64,000 nucleotides of DNA from Clostridiaceae bacterium. Its GTDB lineage: Bacteria; Bacillota; Clostridia; Lachnospirales; Lachnospiraceae. The notes under the pieces were generated by a model. That model was not told where the DNA came from. It saw only the letters and a program-made list of their open reading frames with translations, and did no database searches. Location: positions 1-64,000 of the forward strand of contig CAJTGI010000014.1 of the NCBI GenBank assembly GCA_910575435.1, given 5' to 3'. A program made the position numbers and the translations under genes. The number at the start of each line of letters is the position of its first letter. Position 1 is the first letter of the stretch. Shown here one piece after another: positions 7,239-17,400 of this stretch.

Positions 7239-7974
7239 AATGCCGCTGTATATTCAATTGCAGGATATCATTATCAAGAAAATAGAAGAGAAACAATACC
7301 TGCCTGGGGAGGCCATCCCCAGCGAGAGGAAGATGGCCGAGGCATACGGAGTAAACCGCATGACGGTAAAGCGGGCTGTGAACAAGCTGGTGGAGCAGAA
7401 ATACCTGTATCGGAGGCAGGGGGCGGGGACTTTTGTGGCCAAGAGGGACAATAAGAAAATAGACCTGGACTATGCCAATGAGACGGGCAATGCTGGCATT
7501 AGCGCGATTTTTCGGGAAAAGGGCATTAAGATATTCAACAAGGTGCTGGGGATGGGGGAAATCTGCGATAGCAAGTATCTTAACTATAAGTTGGCCTTGG
7601 AGCAGGGGGAAGCTGTGTGGGGGCTGCACCGGGTTCGCATTGGCGATGATGTGCCGGTGGCTGTGGAATATACTTATGTTCCCCGCAAATATTTTGAAGA
7701 TATGGAGAAATTTGATTTTGCAAAAGTGTCTCTATATGACTATATGGAGTCCCATGGCCATATGCCGCTGCATTTCATACAGAATCTGATTATCTGCGAG
7801 GCCAATGATAAGATAGCGGAACTGCTGAATGTGAAAAAGGGTACTGTCATATTTAAGATCGAGTATCAGGGGGCAGATCAGCATTACAACGTGGTGGAAT
7901 ATACCAAAAGCTATATCAATCCTGAATTTGCAGAATTTAAGTTTGCCACGGATACGGAGAAGGAAATAAAGTAA
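7228..7974 (+). CDS. Second GntR-family (HutC subfamily) regulator
   Basis: 248 aa. It starts inside the end of the preceding regulator gene, with GAGG-rich sequence upstream. The helix-turn-helix (AIPSERKMAEAYGVNRMTVKRAVNKL) is followed by the wing RRQGAGTFVAK. The UTRA domain includes EAVWGLHRVRIGDDVPVAVEYTYVP. It is a diverged homologue of its neighbour, so the two could recognise different operators or effectors, or form mixed dimers. The 226-bp gap after it holds the promoter of the nucleotidase gene. Confidence 0.85.
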   Translation: MDYRMPLYIQLQDIIIKKIEEKQYLPGEAIPSERKMAEAYGVNRMTVKRAVNKLVEQKYLYRRQGAGTFVAKRDNKKIDLDYANETGNAGISAIFREKGIKIFNKVLGMGEICDSKYLNYKLALEQGEAVWGLHRVRIGDDVPVAVEYTYVPRKYFEDMEKFDFAKVSLYDYMESHGHMPLHFIQNLIICEANDKIAELLNVKKGTVIFKIEYQGADQHYNVVEYTKSYINPEFAEFKFATDTEKEIK

Positions 7975-8020
7975 CAGAGAACCATTAATTGATAAAAAAA
8001 ACAAAAGGCAACAGTTGCTC

Positions 8021-8048
8021 TTGTAAATCATAGAAAATCTGGTACAAT
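8021..8048 (+). promoter_or_regulatory. Promoter of the secreted nucleotidase
   Basis: TTGTAA (8021-8026), 16-bp spacer, TACAAT (8043-8048) preceded by TGG. The layout is the same as the promoters at 620 and 6388. The gene starts 153 bp downstream, leaving a long 5' leader with no recognised riboswitch. Confidence 0.45.
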
Positions 8049-8200
8049 AAAACTAATGATTGGTATCTATTTAGAACCATTTAGCGGCCGCAATTTGGTA
8101 TTGGATGAGTGCCATTCGCAGACAATGTTTAAAAGATAAAGTTTGGGAGGATTTTATCTTTTTTAGAATTGGATGATACTATTGCAGAGGAGGAATTTCT

Positions 8201-10438
8201 ATGAAAAGAGCAGGGAAGAGAGTATTCTCTCTAATAATTACGCTGATCATGATGGTTGCCCTGGTCAATCCGTCGTATGTGCATGGGGCGGATACCACGG
8301 TATCCAGCTTGGACATCCAGCAGAACCAGATCGTGGTGCTGTATACCAATGACATTCACGGTGGCATCAGCGACAACAGCCAGTATTCTGGGACAAGTAC
8401 CAGCTTGGGCTTTGCGGGGCTGGCGGCAGTGAAAGAGCAGGCCCGGAAGAGTGCGGCGGATGTAACGCTGGTGGATTTGGGGGATGCCCTCCAGGGAAGC
8501 GTGGTAGGTTCGGAGTCGGAGGGGATGGATATTCTGGACATGATGAATCAGGTGGGATATGACTATCAGGTTATGGGCAATCATGAATTTGACTACGGCA
8601 TGGAGAAAGCCTTGTCTTTTATCAGCAATGCCAAGGCGACCTATCTCGGAGTGAATTTCATTGACCTAAAGTCAGATAAGAATATTACACAGCCCTATGC
8701 CATCAAGGAGTATTCGGTGGCTGGAAAGAGCGTCAAGGTGGCTTACATAGGCGTGCTGACGCCGGAGAATATCACAAAGGGCGATGCGGGCATGTTCCAG
8801 GATGATGACGGAAATTATACTTACAGCTTCTATGGGGAAGATACGAATAAATTTTATGGGGCGGTACAGGGAGCCATAGATGAAGCGAAGTCCCAGGGGG
8901 CTGACTATATCATCGGCGCCGGCCATCTGGGGGATGAGGGAATTACCGAAGGGTGGTCGTCCAGGGAGGTGATTGGAAATACCGAGGGCTTTGACGTGTT
9001 CTTGGACGGGCATGCCCACAGTTTCCTAAAAGGGGATGTATTGAAGGATAAGAAAGGGGAGGACGTGCTTCTTTCTTCTTCGGGGACGAAACTGGATAAT
9101 ATCGGCGCACTGAGAATCACGGTAAATGAGGATGGCTCCCTTTCCTCCCAGACAGATTTGATTACCTCCGTCACGGAGGATGAGAAGAAGCTGGAGAGCT
9201 ATCAGGCCATGGACAAGTACGTGCAGACCATTCAGGATAAATATGCCCATCTGATGAAGAAGGTTGGGGAAAGTGATTTTGGCCTGTACATTTATGATCC
9301 CCAGGACGGCCAGCGTCTCATACGCTCCCAGGAGACGAATATGGGAGATTTTGTCACCGATGCATTTCGAATCGGGATGAATGCGGACGTGGCCCTTTCC
9401 AACGGAGGCAATATCAGGTCGGATATCCAGAAGGGCGAAATTACCTATCTGGACGTGCTGAACGTGCTGCCCTGGAGCGATGTGGTGGTAAAGCTGGAAG
9501 TTACCGGGCAGCAGCTAATCGACTGCCTGGAAATGGGCGCCAGGCTCTGGCCCGAACAGTGCGGGGGCTTTATACAGACATCGGGGATGACATATGATAT
9601 CAATAAGGAAGTTACGCCTTCCGTGAAGGTGGATGAGAATGGCATGTTTGTATCTGTGGAGGGGACTTACCGGGTACAGAATGTGAAGGTGGCGGGAAAG
9701 CCCCTGCAACTTGATAAGACCTATACCCTTGCCATTGACGACTGCTATTATTCGGATATTTACGATGGCATGACCATGTTTCAGGGAAGCAAGGCCATCG
9801 TTGGCCCGGATGCCGGCCCCATAGACCATGATTTGGTAATCTCCTATCTGGAACAGATGGGAGGAAAGGTTGCCAAGGATTATGAGAATGTAAACGGCCA
9901 GGGGAGAATCCGCCTGATTACCAACGCAGACAATCAGATTACCAAGCCAACGCCTAAGCCGGATGAAACGAAAAAGCCAGCCGGGACGAAGCAGGTGAAA
10001 AAGGGCGATGGCTTCAAAGTCAAGGGGATCAAGTACAAGGTGACGAAGGTGGCAGGAAAGAGCGCGGGGACGGTGACCTTTGCGGTTCCGAAATCCAAGA
10101 AGGCATCTTCTGTGACCATACCCGCTACGGTTAGCTACGGCGGGAAGAAGTACCATGTGACGGCCATTGGCGGCAAGGCTTTTGCGAACGCAGGGAAACT
10201 GAGGAAGGTGACCGTCGGCTCCCATGTGACGACCATTGGAAGCAGGGCGTTCTACGGCTGCAAGAAGCTGAAGACCATTGTTATCAAGAGCAAAAAACTG
10301 ACGAGCAAAAAGGTGGGAAGCAAGGCATTTGCAGGGGTATACAAGAAGGCTGTTGTCAAGGTGCCGAAGGCAAAGAAGATTGCTTATAAGAAACTGCTGG
10401 TGAAGAAGGGATTATCTAAGAAAGCGCAGATTAAGTGA
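8201..10438 (+). CDS. Secreted 5'-nucleotidase/phosphodiesterase with C-terminal LRR cassette
   Basis: 745 aa with GAGGAGG ahead of the ATG. A signal peptide (about residues 1-30, cleavage near VHG-A) is followed by a UshA-type metallophosphoesterase. Metal ligands lie in TNDIHGG (D51, H53), VDLGDALQG (D92/D95), MGNHEFD (N127-H128), GAGHLGD and DGHAHS. The 5_nucleotid_C domain (about residues 350-570) contains NGGNIRSDIQKGEITYLDVL. A Pro/Lys-rich linker (about 586-605) leads to a Lys-rich BspA-like LRR_5 module (about 608-745) nearly the same as that of the endoglucanase at 29635. It should hydrolyse extracellular nucleotides to give nucleosides and phosphate. There is no LPXTG, and the basic module may bind the cell wall. 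Confidence 0.88.
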   Translation: MKRAGKRVFSLIITLIMMVALVNPSYVHGADTTVSSLDIQQNQIVVLYTNDIHGGISDNSQYSGTSTSLGFAGLAAVKEQARKSAADVTLVDLGDALQGSVVGSESEGMDILDMMNQVGYDYQVMGNHEFDYGMEKALSFISNAKATYLGVNFIDLKSDKNITQPYAIKEYSVAGKSVKVAYIGVLTPENITKGDAGMFQDDDGNYTYSFYGEDTNKFYGAVQGAIDEAKSQGADYIIGAGHLGDEGITEGWSSREVIGNTEGFDVFLDGHAHSFLKGDVLKDKKGEDVLLSSSGTKLDNIGALRITVNEDGSLSSQTDLITSVTEDEKKLESYQAMDKYVQTIQDKYAHLMKKVGESDFGLYIYDPQDGQRLIRSQETNMGDFVTDAFRIGMNADVALSNGGNIRSDIQKGEITYLDVLNVLPWSDVVVKLEVTGQQLIDCLEMGARLWPEQCGGFIQTSGMTYDINKEVTPSVKVDENGMFVSVEGTYRVQNVKVAGKPLQLDKTYTLAIDDCYYSDIYDGMTMFQGSKAIVGPDAGPIDHDLVISYLEQMGGKVAKDYENVNGQGRIRLITNADNQITKPTPKPDETKKPAGTKQVKKGDGFKVKGIKYKVTKVAGKSAGTVTFAVPKSKKASSVTIPATVSYGGKKYHVTAIGGKAFANAGKLRKVTVGSHVTTIGSRAFYGCKKLKTIVIKSKKLTSKKVGSKAFAGVYKKAVVKVPKAKKIAYKKLLVKKGLSKKAQIK

Positions 10439-10473
10439 TATCATTTCATCAATGACATGAATTAAGAAAGTAG

Positions 10474-10527
10474 AAAAAATTGCCCTAGGACAAAAATGCT
10501 ATATCATTTCTGCCCCAGGGCATTTTC
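10474..10527. terminator. Bidirectional terminator between convergent genes
   Basis: A-rich left arm (AAAAATTGCCCT) and T-rich right arm (AGGGCATTTTC) pair with a one-base bulge around a 28-base loop. It serves the nucleotidase gene on plus and the Hsp70-like gene on minus. Confidence 0.5.
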
Positions 10528-10547
10528 GTTGTCTTCTTCAATACGTT

Positions 10548-13500
10548 TTAATAATTCAACTCCACCCGCACCAGATTTTCCAGCAATTCCGCTGAGTCGA
10601 AATTCTCATTGGAAATCACGGTGTACTCAATGGCATCCGGCGCCACTGCCCGATAGTAGATGCCGGCATCCTCGTAGGAGGAATGGAGGCGGCAGTTTTT
10701 CTTGTAGGCATCGAAGATGCTCATCTTTCCGCTGGCGGCCTCTGACCGGGGGGTGTAGTAGATGGCGAAATCCTCGGTGGAGGCATCGCACAGGTACGTC
10801 CATTTGTTGTAGGGCAGCGTAGTGTCCGATATCATCTGGAAGGTGTTCTTTTTCTTGTACCCGATATAGAAGCGGAAGCGAATATCGGAGGTGTCATTGT
10901 TGATATCCTGGCTCAGAGGCATGATGACCTTGATGCGCCCGCCGGGCCTGCCTTCCAGCAGTCCAAATGCCACGCCGGTCTTTCCGGTGGGCTTGGTGAT
11001 GGCATTGATATCTCCCATTCCATTGGATGAAGTGCCGTCGGAAGGGTCAGAGACGCTCTGGGCAATATCGCTGATGCCGCTGACGCTCTGGGACAGGCTT
11101 TCGATGGAAGAGGCGTTCGTACTGGAAGACTGCTTTAATGCCTCGATGCCAGAGAGGGCTTTTCCGCTGGCCGGGGCTTGGGCTGGGGCCGGGGCGACAG
11201 TCTTCACAGGCCGCTTCTCTTCCTGCATGCCTAGGGCGGGATGGAGGTGGAAGAAATCTTTTCCAATGCTATTGTCCACCCGGTGGTGCAGTTCGTCCGC
11301 ATAGGTAATCATATATGTCTCAAATAGTTCCGTCAGAATCTGGGAACGGCTGCCATTGCCCGCCAGGAAAATGTGAACGCAGTGAATGTCTTTTCCAAGT
11401 TTTCCCTGAAAAGTTGCTTTCAGGCATTCAAAGAAATTGGCGATGCCCAGTTCGATCCGCTTGTGCAGCAGTTTGTCCAGGACTGCCATATTCACGTTCA
11501 ATTCATAGTTTAACTTCTGCTCCCCGGAGCGGGCAAACAAGGCAATCTTGATTTTGCCTGACTGGTATAGGGTGGCATAGTTTTCATCCCGCTCCCAGAA
11601 TGGGCGTAACTTTTCCATTAATTGCCTGGTGTTCAGCTTTGCCTCCTGAGAATCCGTAATCAGAAATTCGCTGCCGGGGAAGGGCTGGCATTCCGGCGGA
11701 AGGGAGAAGGTGATGTTGTCTGCTAGCAGGGCATCCTGATTGGCGCGGAAGACCTCGTAGGCCATCAGCTGCAAAAGATTTTCTCCGCCCAGATATTGGT
11801 CCCCGCCGCTGCCGTAGCATTCCAGAACATAATCGTAGCGTCGGCTCTCTGCCTCGCTTGGCATGTGCCAGTGGCCAAAGTCAAAGTCCGTGGTGCCGCC
11901 GCCAAAGTCAAAAATGCCATAGTAGACTTCTTTCTCCCGGCCCTCTAGGTTGAACCCGTAGGATTCCAGGGCGCAGATTGCATAGGCGGCGGGTTCGGAG
12001 GTTCCCTTGATGACCCGGAAATGCTTCATGATCTCATTGTTGTGGAGAATGGTTTCGGGCAGGGATTTTTTGATGCCGCGATAAAAACTGTCCACGATTT
12101 TTTCGCAAGTAGCGTGTTCAAAGGTCACCGGGAAGGAGAGCAGGTAATTCATGAAAATACCGTTGTGCATATTATTGATGGCCAGACCAATGTAGTAGGC
12201 GTAGATTTCAATCGGGTTGAAATCATCTTCTGTCAGTTCGGCAAAAGGAGGCAGGGAAATGTCGTTTCCGGACTTATCTTTCAGCCGGATCTGGCGTTTC
12301 TGGTTGCCGGCCCACTGCTTGATTTCGTTAAAAAATGTATAGTAGTCCGTGCTGGTGCTGTTCATCATGCTGCCCACGGCACTGTGGGAAATGGTGAGAT
12401 CCTCCCACAGGGTGTCGGGCCGCCCCTCTTTCTGGCGGTATAATTTCATGAAGCGGTCCACATTGATGAGTTCCATTACGGTGGGATTCTCATACTGTTT
12501 CAGGTCCGCTTTTTTAGAAAAATGGCTGGTGCCGATGCGCATGGGAATAATCCGCTCCCGATTATCCTGGAATACCACCACCGTGCTCTTGGTACCGAAA
12601 TCGATGCCGATAATGCCGTCATAGTTCACATCAGCCTCCGGATTCCTGGCGATAAGGGGCGTATCCAGCTTGGCCGTATATTTCACATGGGAATGCTCGT
12701 CCTGCCATAATCCCCAGTGACCGCGGTTGGGGTCGATCAAAATATTCTCATCGTACCTGTCAAAATCAGCCCGTCTTTGGTCAGAGCCCAGCAGATGCTC
12801 CTTCACGATCTGCAGGGAGGCTGGGGACAGGTTATCCAGGGTAATCGTTTTTTCATTCACATTGTACAGGAAGGAGGCGTCTTCCTCGTCAAAGAGGAAG
12901 TTGGCCTTGCCGTCCAGCACGCTCTGTAAAATGATATCGTCCTGAATCCTTACCACGTCTTTTTCCCATAGGAAGCAGTCAGGCGTGGTCTGGTACAGGG
13001 AGATGACATGCTGGTAGGCGGCGGCCAGATCCTCCGGCAGATTCTCTGGAATCAATTCGTGCTCCAGCCAGAAATGCAGCGTCATGGCCGGGGGGATGGA
13101 GGAACTGTCCATGCCGTTCAGGCGGTACATGGGGATGTGGTATGACTCGGTTTTGGAAAAGCCGTTCCATCGCTTGGAGTGGATGCCGTCCGCATGAAAT
13201 GCCTTGTGGAAGTCCATCACGGTGAAATAGCCGTCGAAGAGGTACTCCGGGCAATGCTGGTATATCTTGTCAAACTTCCCGGCAAAGGCAGTTTTAAATT
13301 CATTGGGGGTCATCAGCGTGCCGGTATATCTGTCAAATTCATTGTGGAAGGTAATGGGGTCATAGGGGCGGTTTAGCGGGCAGTGTCCCAGGTCAAACTT
13401 GCCTAGGTCGGGGAAGAGTGCCGCCACCGCGTTATTATATAGGAGATGGCGATTGCCCATATAAAACCATCCAGATTGCCTGTCGTGCTTCCGGATATAT

Positions 13501-13637
13501 TCCAGCACGCCGTCAAAAAATGACGTGAGAAGGGCGGTCTGCTTTTTGATTAGCGTGGGGATGTGCTCTTCCACTACCTCGGTGAAGAGATCCTCTCCGA
13601 TAGCAATCTTATCCACTTGTTTTGTTGTGATGTTCAT
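10548..13637 (-). CDS. Atypical Hsp70-like ATPase with long N- and C-terminal extensions
   Basis: 1029 aa with AGGAGGTACAT before the ATG. Residues 1-340 are unlike DnaK and rich in aromatic residues. The actin-like ATPase spans about 342-800: phosphate-1 IGIDFGTKSTVV (343-354), the EP-box GTSEPAAYA (545-553), phosphate-2 FDFGGGTTDFDFG (576-588), GSGGDQYLGGEN (609-620) and an adenosine-type loop FLAGNGSRSQ (757-766). No DnaK substrate-binding domain follows. Instead there is an Ala/Pro and Ser-rich linker (about 810-880) and a 150-aa beta-rich C-terminal domain. It is encoded 25 bp downstream of a GrpE-like protein, so the two probably work as ATPase and exchange factor on a dedicated client. 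The client is unknown, and the function is inferred from the fold alone. Confidence 0.8.
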   Translation of the reverse strand: MNITTKQVDKIAIGEDLFTEVVEEHIPTLIKKQTALLTSFFDGVLEYIRKHDRQSGWFYMGNRHLLYNNAVAALFPDLGKFDLGHCPLNRPYDPITFHNEFDRYTGTLMTPNEFKTAFAGKFDKIYQHCPEYLFDGYFTVMDFHKAFHADGIHSKRWNGFSKTESYHIPMYRLNGMDSSSIPPAMTLHFWLEHELIPENLPEDLAAAYQHVISLYQTTPDCFLWEKDVVRIQDDIILQSVLDGKANFLFDEEDASFLYNVNEKTITLDNLSPASLQIVKEHLLGSDQRRADFDRYDENILIDPNRGHWGLWQDEHSHVKYTAKLDTPLIARNPEADVNYDGIIGIDFGTKSTVVVFQDNRERIIPMRIGTSHFSKKADLKQYENPTVMELINVDRFMKLYRQKEGRPDTLWEDLTISHSAVGSMMNSTSTDYYTFFNEIKQWAGNQKRQIRLKDKSGNDISLPPFAELTEDDFNPIEIYAYYIGLAINNMHNGIFMNYLLSFPVTFEHATCEKIVDSFYRGIKKSLPETILHNNEIMKHFRVIKGTSEPAAYAICALESYGFNLEGREKEVYYGIFDFGGGTTDFDFGHWHMPSEAESRRYDYVLECYGSGGDQYLGGENLLQLMAYEVFRANQDALLADNITFSLPPECQPFPGSEFLITDSQEAKLNTRQLMEKLRPFWERDENYATLYQSGKIKIALFARSGEQKLNYELNVNMAVLDKLLHKRIELGIANFFECLKATFQGKLGKDIHCVHIFLAGNGSRSQILTELFETYMITYADELHHRVDNSIGKDFFHLHPALGMQEEKRPVKTVAPAPAQAPASGKALSGIEALKQSSSTNASSIESLSQSVSGISDIAQSVSDPSDGTSSNGMGDINAITKPTGKTGVAFGLLEGRPGGRIKVIMPLSQDINNDTSDIRFRFYIGYKKKNTFQMISDTTLPYNKWTYLCDASTEDFAIYYTPRSEAASGKMSIFDAYKKNCRLHSSYEDAGIYYRAVAPDAIEYTVISNENFDSAELLENLVRVELNY

Positions 13638-13662
13638 ATGTACCTCCTAAATTCCAAATAAA

Positions 13663-14196
13663 TTATTCACTGATTTCGACAACGGCTTTTTTGATGACAT
13701 CTCCGGTAAAGGCATTCACGAGGCCGGGCAGAAGAACTTTTGATATTTTTCCAGCGGGCTTGCTGTCCTGGGTTCGGATGTGGAGGTCGAAATCAAAAGA
13801 ATCGCCCTCTGATACCGTGAGGAAGTCGATGACAGGCGAGTCGTTGGTGCCGTTATACAGACGGACGAAGTAAGAAATGATTTGCTCCAGGATGGGCAAG
13901 TCATTCTTGTTGCCCTTCAGGGCTTCGTTTCTGGAAAATTCCCACAGGGCATCGATATTTCCAGGCTGCACGCCGCAGGCGAGAAATTCCTCGAAGGACA
14001 TTCCCTTGAAAATTCCCTTCAAAGCATCCTTGCTCGCTTCTGAAAGACTCTGATAAAGATAGAAAGTGTGTGTCTGCCGCTGGAAGATTCCTTTGAACTG
14101 AAAGTATTTCGTTTTGTATTCATCCCGATTCTTCTCGGTCTGAATCAGGCGCTCTGTCAAATCATGGATTTGAGTCTGCAGATCCCTAGTCTCCAT
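13663..14196 (-). CDS. GrpE-like partner of the Hsp70-like ATPase
   Basis: 177 aa. The ATG at 14196 is preferred over one four codons upstream because GGGGGTACAT precedes it exactly as AGGAGGTACAT precedes the downstream gene. Residues 1-35 predict a coiled coil (QTQIHDLTERLIQTEKNRDE). The C-terminal part (about 125-175: EGDSFDFDLHIRTQDS, then GKISKVLLPGLVNAFTGDV, IKKAVVEI) follows the beta-domain pattern of GrpE ('GE.FDP..HEAV ... G.V..V...GY...DrvLRPA.V.V'). Long helices in between match GrpE's stalk. GrpE releases ADP from Hsp70, and pairing with an Hsp70-like ATPase supports that role. Similarity is weak, so this is an inference from pattern and context. Confidence 0.55.
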   Translation of the reverse strand: METRDLQTQIHDLTERLIQTEKNRDEYKTKYFQFKGIFQRQTHTFYLYQSLSEASKDALKGIFKGMSFEEFLACGVQPGNIDALWEFSRNEALKGNKNDLPILEQIISYFVRLYNGTNDSPVIDFLTVSEGDSFDFDLHIRTQDSKPAGKISKVLLPGLVNAFTGDVIKKAVVEISE

Positions 14197-14333
14197 ATGT
14201 ACCCCCATAAATTCTTATTGAACGATATGAAAATTCAGTATTTGTCGGGTCAAGACAGTAAATAGCGAGCAAGCGCTGCTCCTGCTTTTGGCCCTGGTAT
14301 CATGTCATTGTGTATTATATCATATCCAATATG

Positions 14334-14361
14334 TAAAGAGAAGAGGAGATTTGGTCGAAAT
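14334..14361 (+). promoter_or_regulatory. Candidate sigma-28 (SigD) flagellar promoter
   Basis: TAAA (14334-14337), 16-bp spacer, GTCGAAAT (14354-14361), against the SigD consensus TAAA-N14-16-GCCGATAT (six of eight in the -10). It sits 61 bp before the flagellin-operon protein. Confidence 0.4.
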
Positions 14362-14382
14362 AGATAGAGAACATTGTTGATT

Positions 14383-14394
14383 GTGAATAGTTAC
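14383..14394 (+). repeat. GTGAATAGTTAC intergenic word, copy 2
   Basis: Copy of the GTGAATAG-type word, 28 bp upstream of the motility gene start. Confidence 0.45.
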
Positions 14395-14422
14395 GGAAGA
14401 GCAACCGTACGGGAGGAATTTC

Positions 14423-17400
14423 ATGGACGTGAGAAGTGTGACCATTTATGGCAATCGAATGAATAATAAGAAGGAGAATGCCCTGGCAAACTCTTTTCTG
14501 AATATTGGCAAGAAGGGACAGACCGTGGAGGGGGTAATTGGCGCCGTCTCCGGACAGGTTACATTGAATTTTAATGGGATCAGCGTATCGGTGGCGAAGA
14601 ATGCGGTGAAGAATCCGGTGGAGGGCGATGTCAGGAGTTTTCGCATTATGGACATCTCAAAAGATAGCATTGTGCTGAAGGAAGTGGATAGGAAACCGGA
14701 GATGGGTGATGCGGGGAATAGGATGGGTGCCGGCACCGTTCCCAATGGATACGGCTTTGCCGACTATCTGGAGAAGAGCGCAAAAGAGGCGGCGGGAACA
14801 CTGGACGAGGGAGAGCAGTTTGCCGTGCTAAGCGGCGAGGACTATCAGGATATTGAAGAGGAAGATGGCTCTCTGGAGAAGATGACGAAAGAGGTGGTGG
14901 AGAGCGCGATAGAGAAGGGAAAGGCTAGGAGAAACTGGCAGCAGCAGAAGATGGAGGAGAATCAGGAGTTTCGGAAAAAGCTCCAGGAGGATCTGGAGAA
15001 GATGCAGCTGGCTGGATTCCTGGATCAGAAGAGCGAGGGGCAGATTCGCCAGGCCATGGAAGACGCAGGGATTCCGGCTACGGAGGAGAATTTGTCCCAT
15101 GTGGTTTCCGCTCTGTCCATGAGTTATTCCGCCCTGAGCCTGACAGACCAGTCCAAAGCCTATATCGTGGGGCAGAACCTATCTCCCACCATTGATCATT
15201 TATACCAGGGGAAATTTTCCGTGTTCGGCAGAGTGGGAAGTTCTGGCGCGGGGCAGGATTATGCGGCCTATCAGGAGCAGATTGAGCAGATACTGAAAAA
15301 CTGCGGCTATGATACCCCCGAGGGTCGGGAGGCTGCCCGGTGGCTCTTTGACAGGGAACTTCCCATCAACCAGGTCACTCTGTCAAAATTGGAAACTTTG
15401 GAGCAGATTCCCCAGAATATGACGGGGGATAAAGTGCTGGAGCAGATTCTCTTTGCCATGTCTGCGGGACTGTCTCCCAAGGAGGCGGTGCTGGACGACA
15501 GCCAATTCGTGGTGGCAAGGGATGCGGTGAAGGATTTCCAGCAGATTGACGACAGTACGATTATCCATGTGATAGATTACCTGAAAGAACATCCCCAGAT
15601 GATTCCCGTGGGAGCGGAGGCAGAGGCGCAGGATGCCTGGGCAGGGCAGGAGGAAGAAGCCCGGGATAAGCGTGGCTTTGTGAATCTGGAACTGATTCGG
15701 GAAATTCAGGATAAGATTCGGGTGTCCGGCGGCGGTCAGAGTGAGGCAGTGCCTACGGTATACCGAAAGGATATGTCGGAGGATGAGATTGCCCAGGTGA
15801 CGCTAAAAAGGCAGGTGGAGGAGATTCGCCAGAAGATGACGCTGCAGTCAGCGGTCCGCATGGCCCAGAAGGGCATTCAGGTGGAGACGGCCTCCCTGAA
15901 TCAAATTATCTCGGAACTGCGCCAGCAGGAGCAGAGTTATTACAGCGGGCAGATTGGCACCCGGGTGGAGGATATTCCGGCAGAGCAGATTGACTTGCTG
16001 CAGGAAACCTTGTCTAAGGCCAAAGATATTGCAGACGCCCATGCGGCCATTCTGGGTACCAGGGTAAGGCAGCAAGAACTCCTCACGGTGAATGAACTCC
16101 ACAAGGCTGTCAGCAGCCAGGTGGCAAACAGGCAGGAGTGGAATGGCGTGTATGAGACGGTGAGTACCCAGGTCAGGACGGATTTGGGGGATTCCATCCA
16201 GAAGGCATTCGAGGGCGTGCCGGAGATGCTTTCGGACTTGGGGCTTGAGGATACCCAGGCCAATGAGAGGGCGGTGCGCATTCTTGGATACAATAGCATG
16301 GAGATTACCGAAGAAAATATCAATCAGGTGAAGGTGTTCGATAGCAAGGTGAACCAGGTGATTGAGAATATGAAGCCCGCCACGGTGCTGGAACTGATCC
16401 GCCGGGGGGAAAACCCGCTGGATCTGCCCATCGACGAGCTGAATGAGAAATTAAAGCAGATCAATGAGGAGAAGGGCATTGACGATCAGGAAAAATACAG
16501 CCGCTTCCTGTGGCAGCTGGAGAAGTCCCATCAGATTACGGAGGATGAGAGGGCCGGATATATTGGCGTGTACCGCCTCCTGCATCAGATCGAGAAGTCT
16601 GACGGGGCGGTGATTGGCGCTCTGATGGGGGCGAAGCAGGAACTGACGCTGGGGAACTTGCTGACTCAGGCTAGAACCCGCAAGGGCAATGGCATAGATT
16701 CCACCGTGGATGACAGTGCTGGCGCCCGTGAAATAACTAGGACCAAGGAGACCATCACGGAGCAGATTGCCCGGGGATTTTCCGGGCAGAGGGATGGCCA
16801 GGAGATTCAGGGCCAGGTCAGCCAGGCCCGGTATTACCAGAATCTGGTGGAGGAGAGTTTGCAGGAACTCACTCCGGAGAAATTAAGCGGCATCACCGAC
16901 GGGGATATGGAGAAACTTTTGGACGTGTCCGTGGAGAAGTTCTTCGAGCAGTTGAAGAATGCGCCGGGGAATCAGGAAGTGAAGAGGGAATACTACGAGA
17001 TGCTGGCATCGGAGGTGAGGGAGCAGATGCAGTCCTCCGTGGAGGCCCAGGAGTACCTTGGAAAGTTGGGGATACCGGATACCGTAGGGAATATCATGGC
17101 CATGCAGACTGTGCTGGAAGGGCAGCAGAGTGTCTATGGAGAGGCGTACAGGAGGAGGAATGTGCTTTCCCGGGAGGAGCGGCAGGAATTGGATGACGTG
17201 GTGGATTCCATGGATGATGCCCTGGGGGAGGAGGCAGCCCTTCAGGAGAAGTGCCAGCAGTCAGAAAAAATTATGCAGCACATTCTCACGAAATCCTATG
17301 AACAAGCCGATATATCTTTTGAAGATTTGCAGACATTGCGCCAGCTGGGGCGGGGAATCCGCTTGCAGGGGGCGTTGAGGCAGTCCCGCAGTTATGATAT

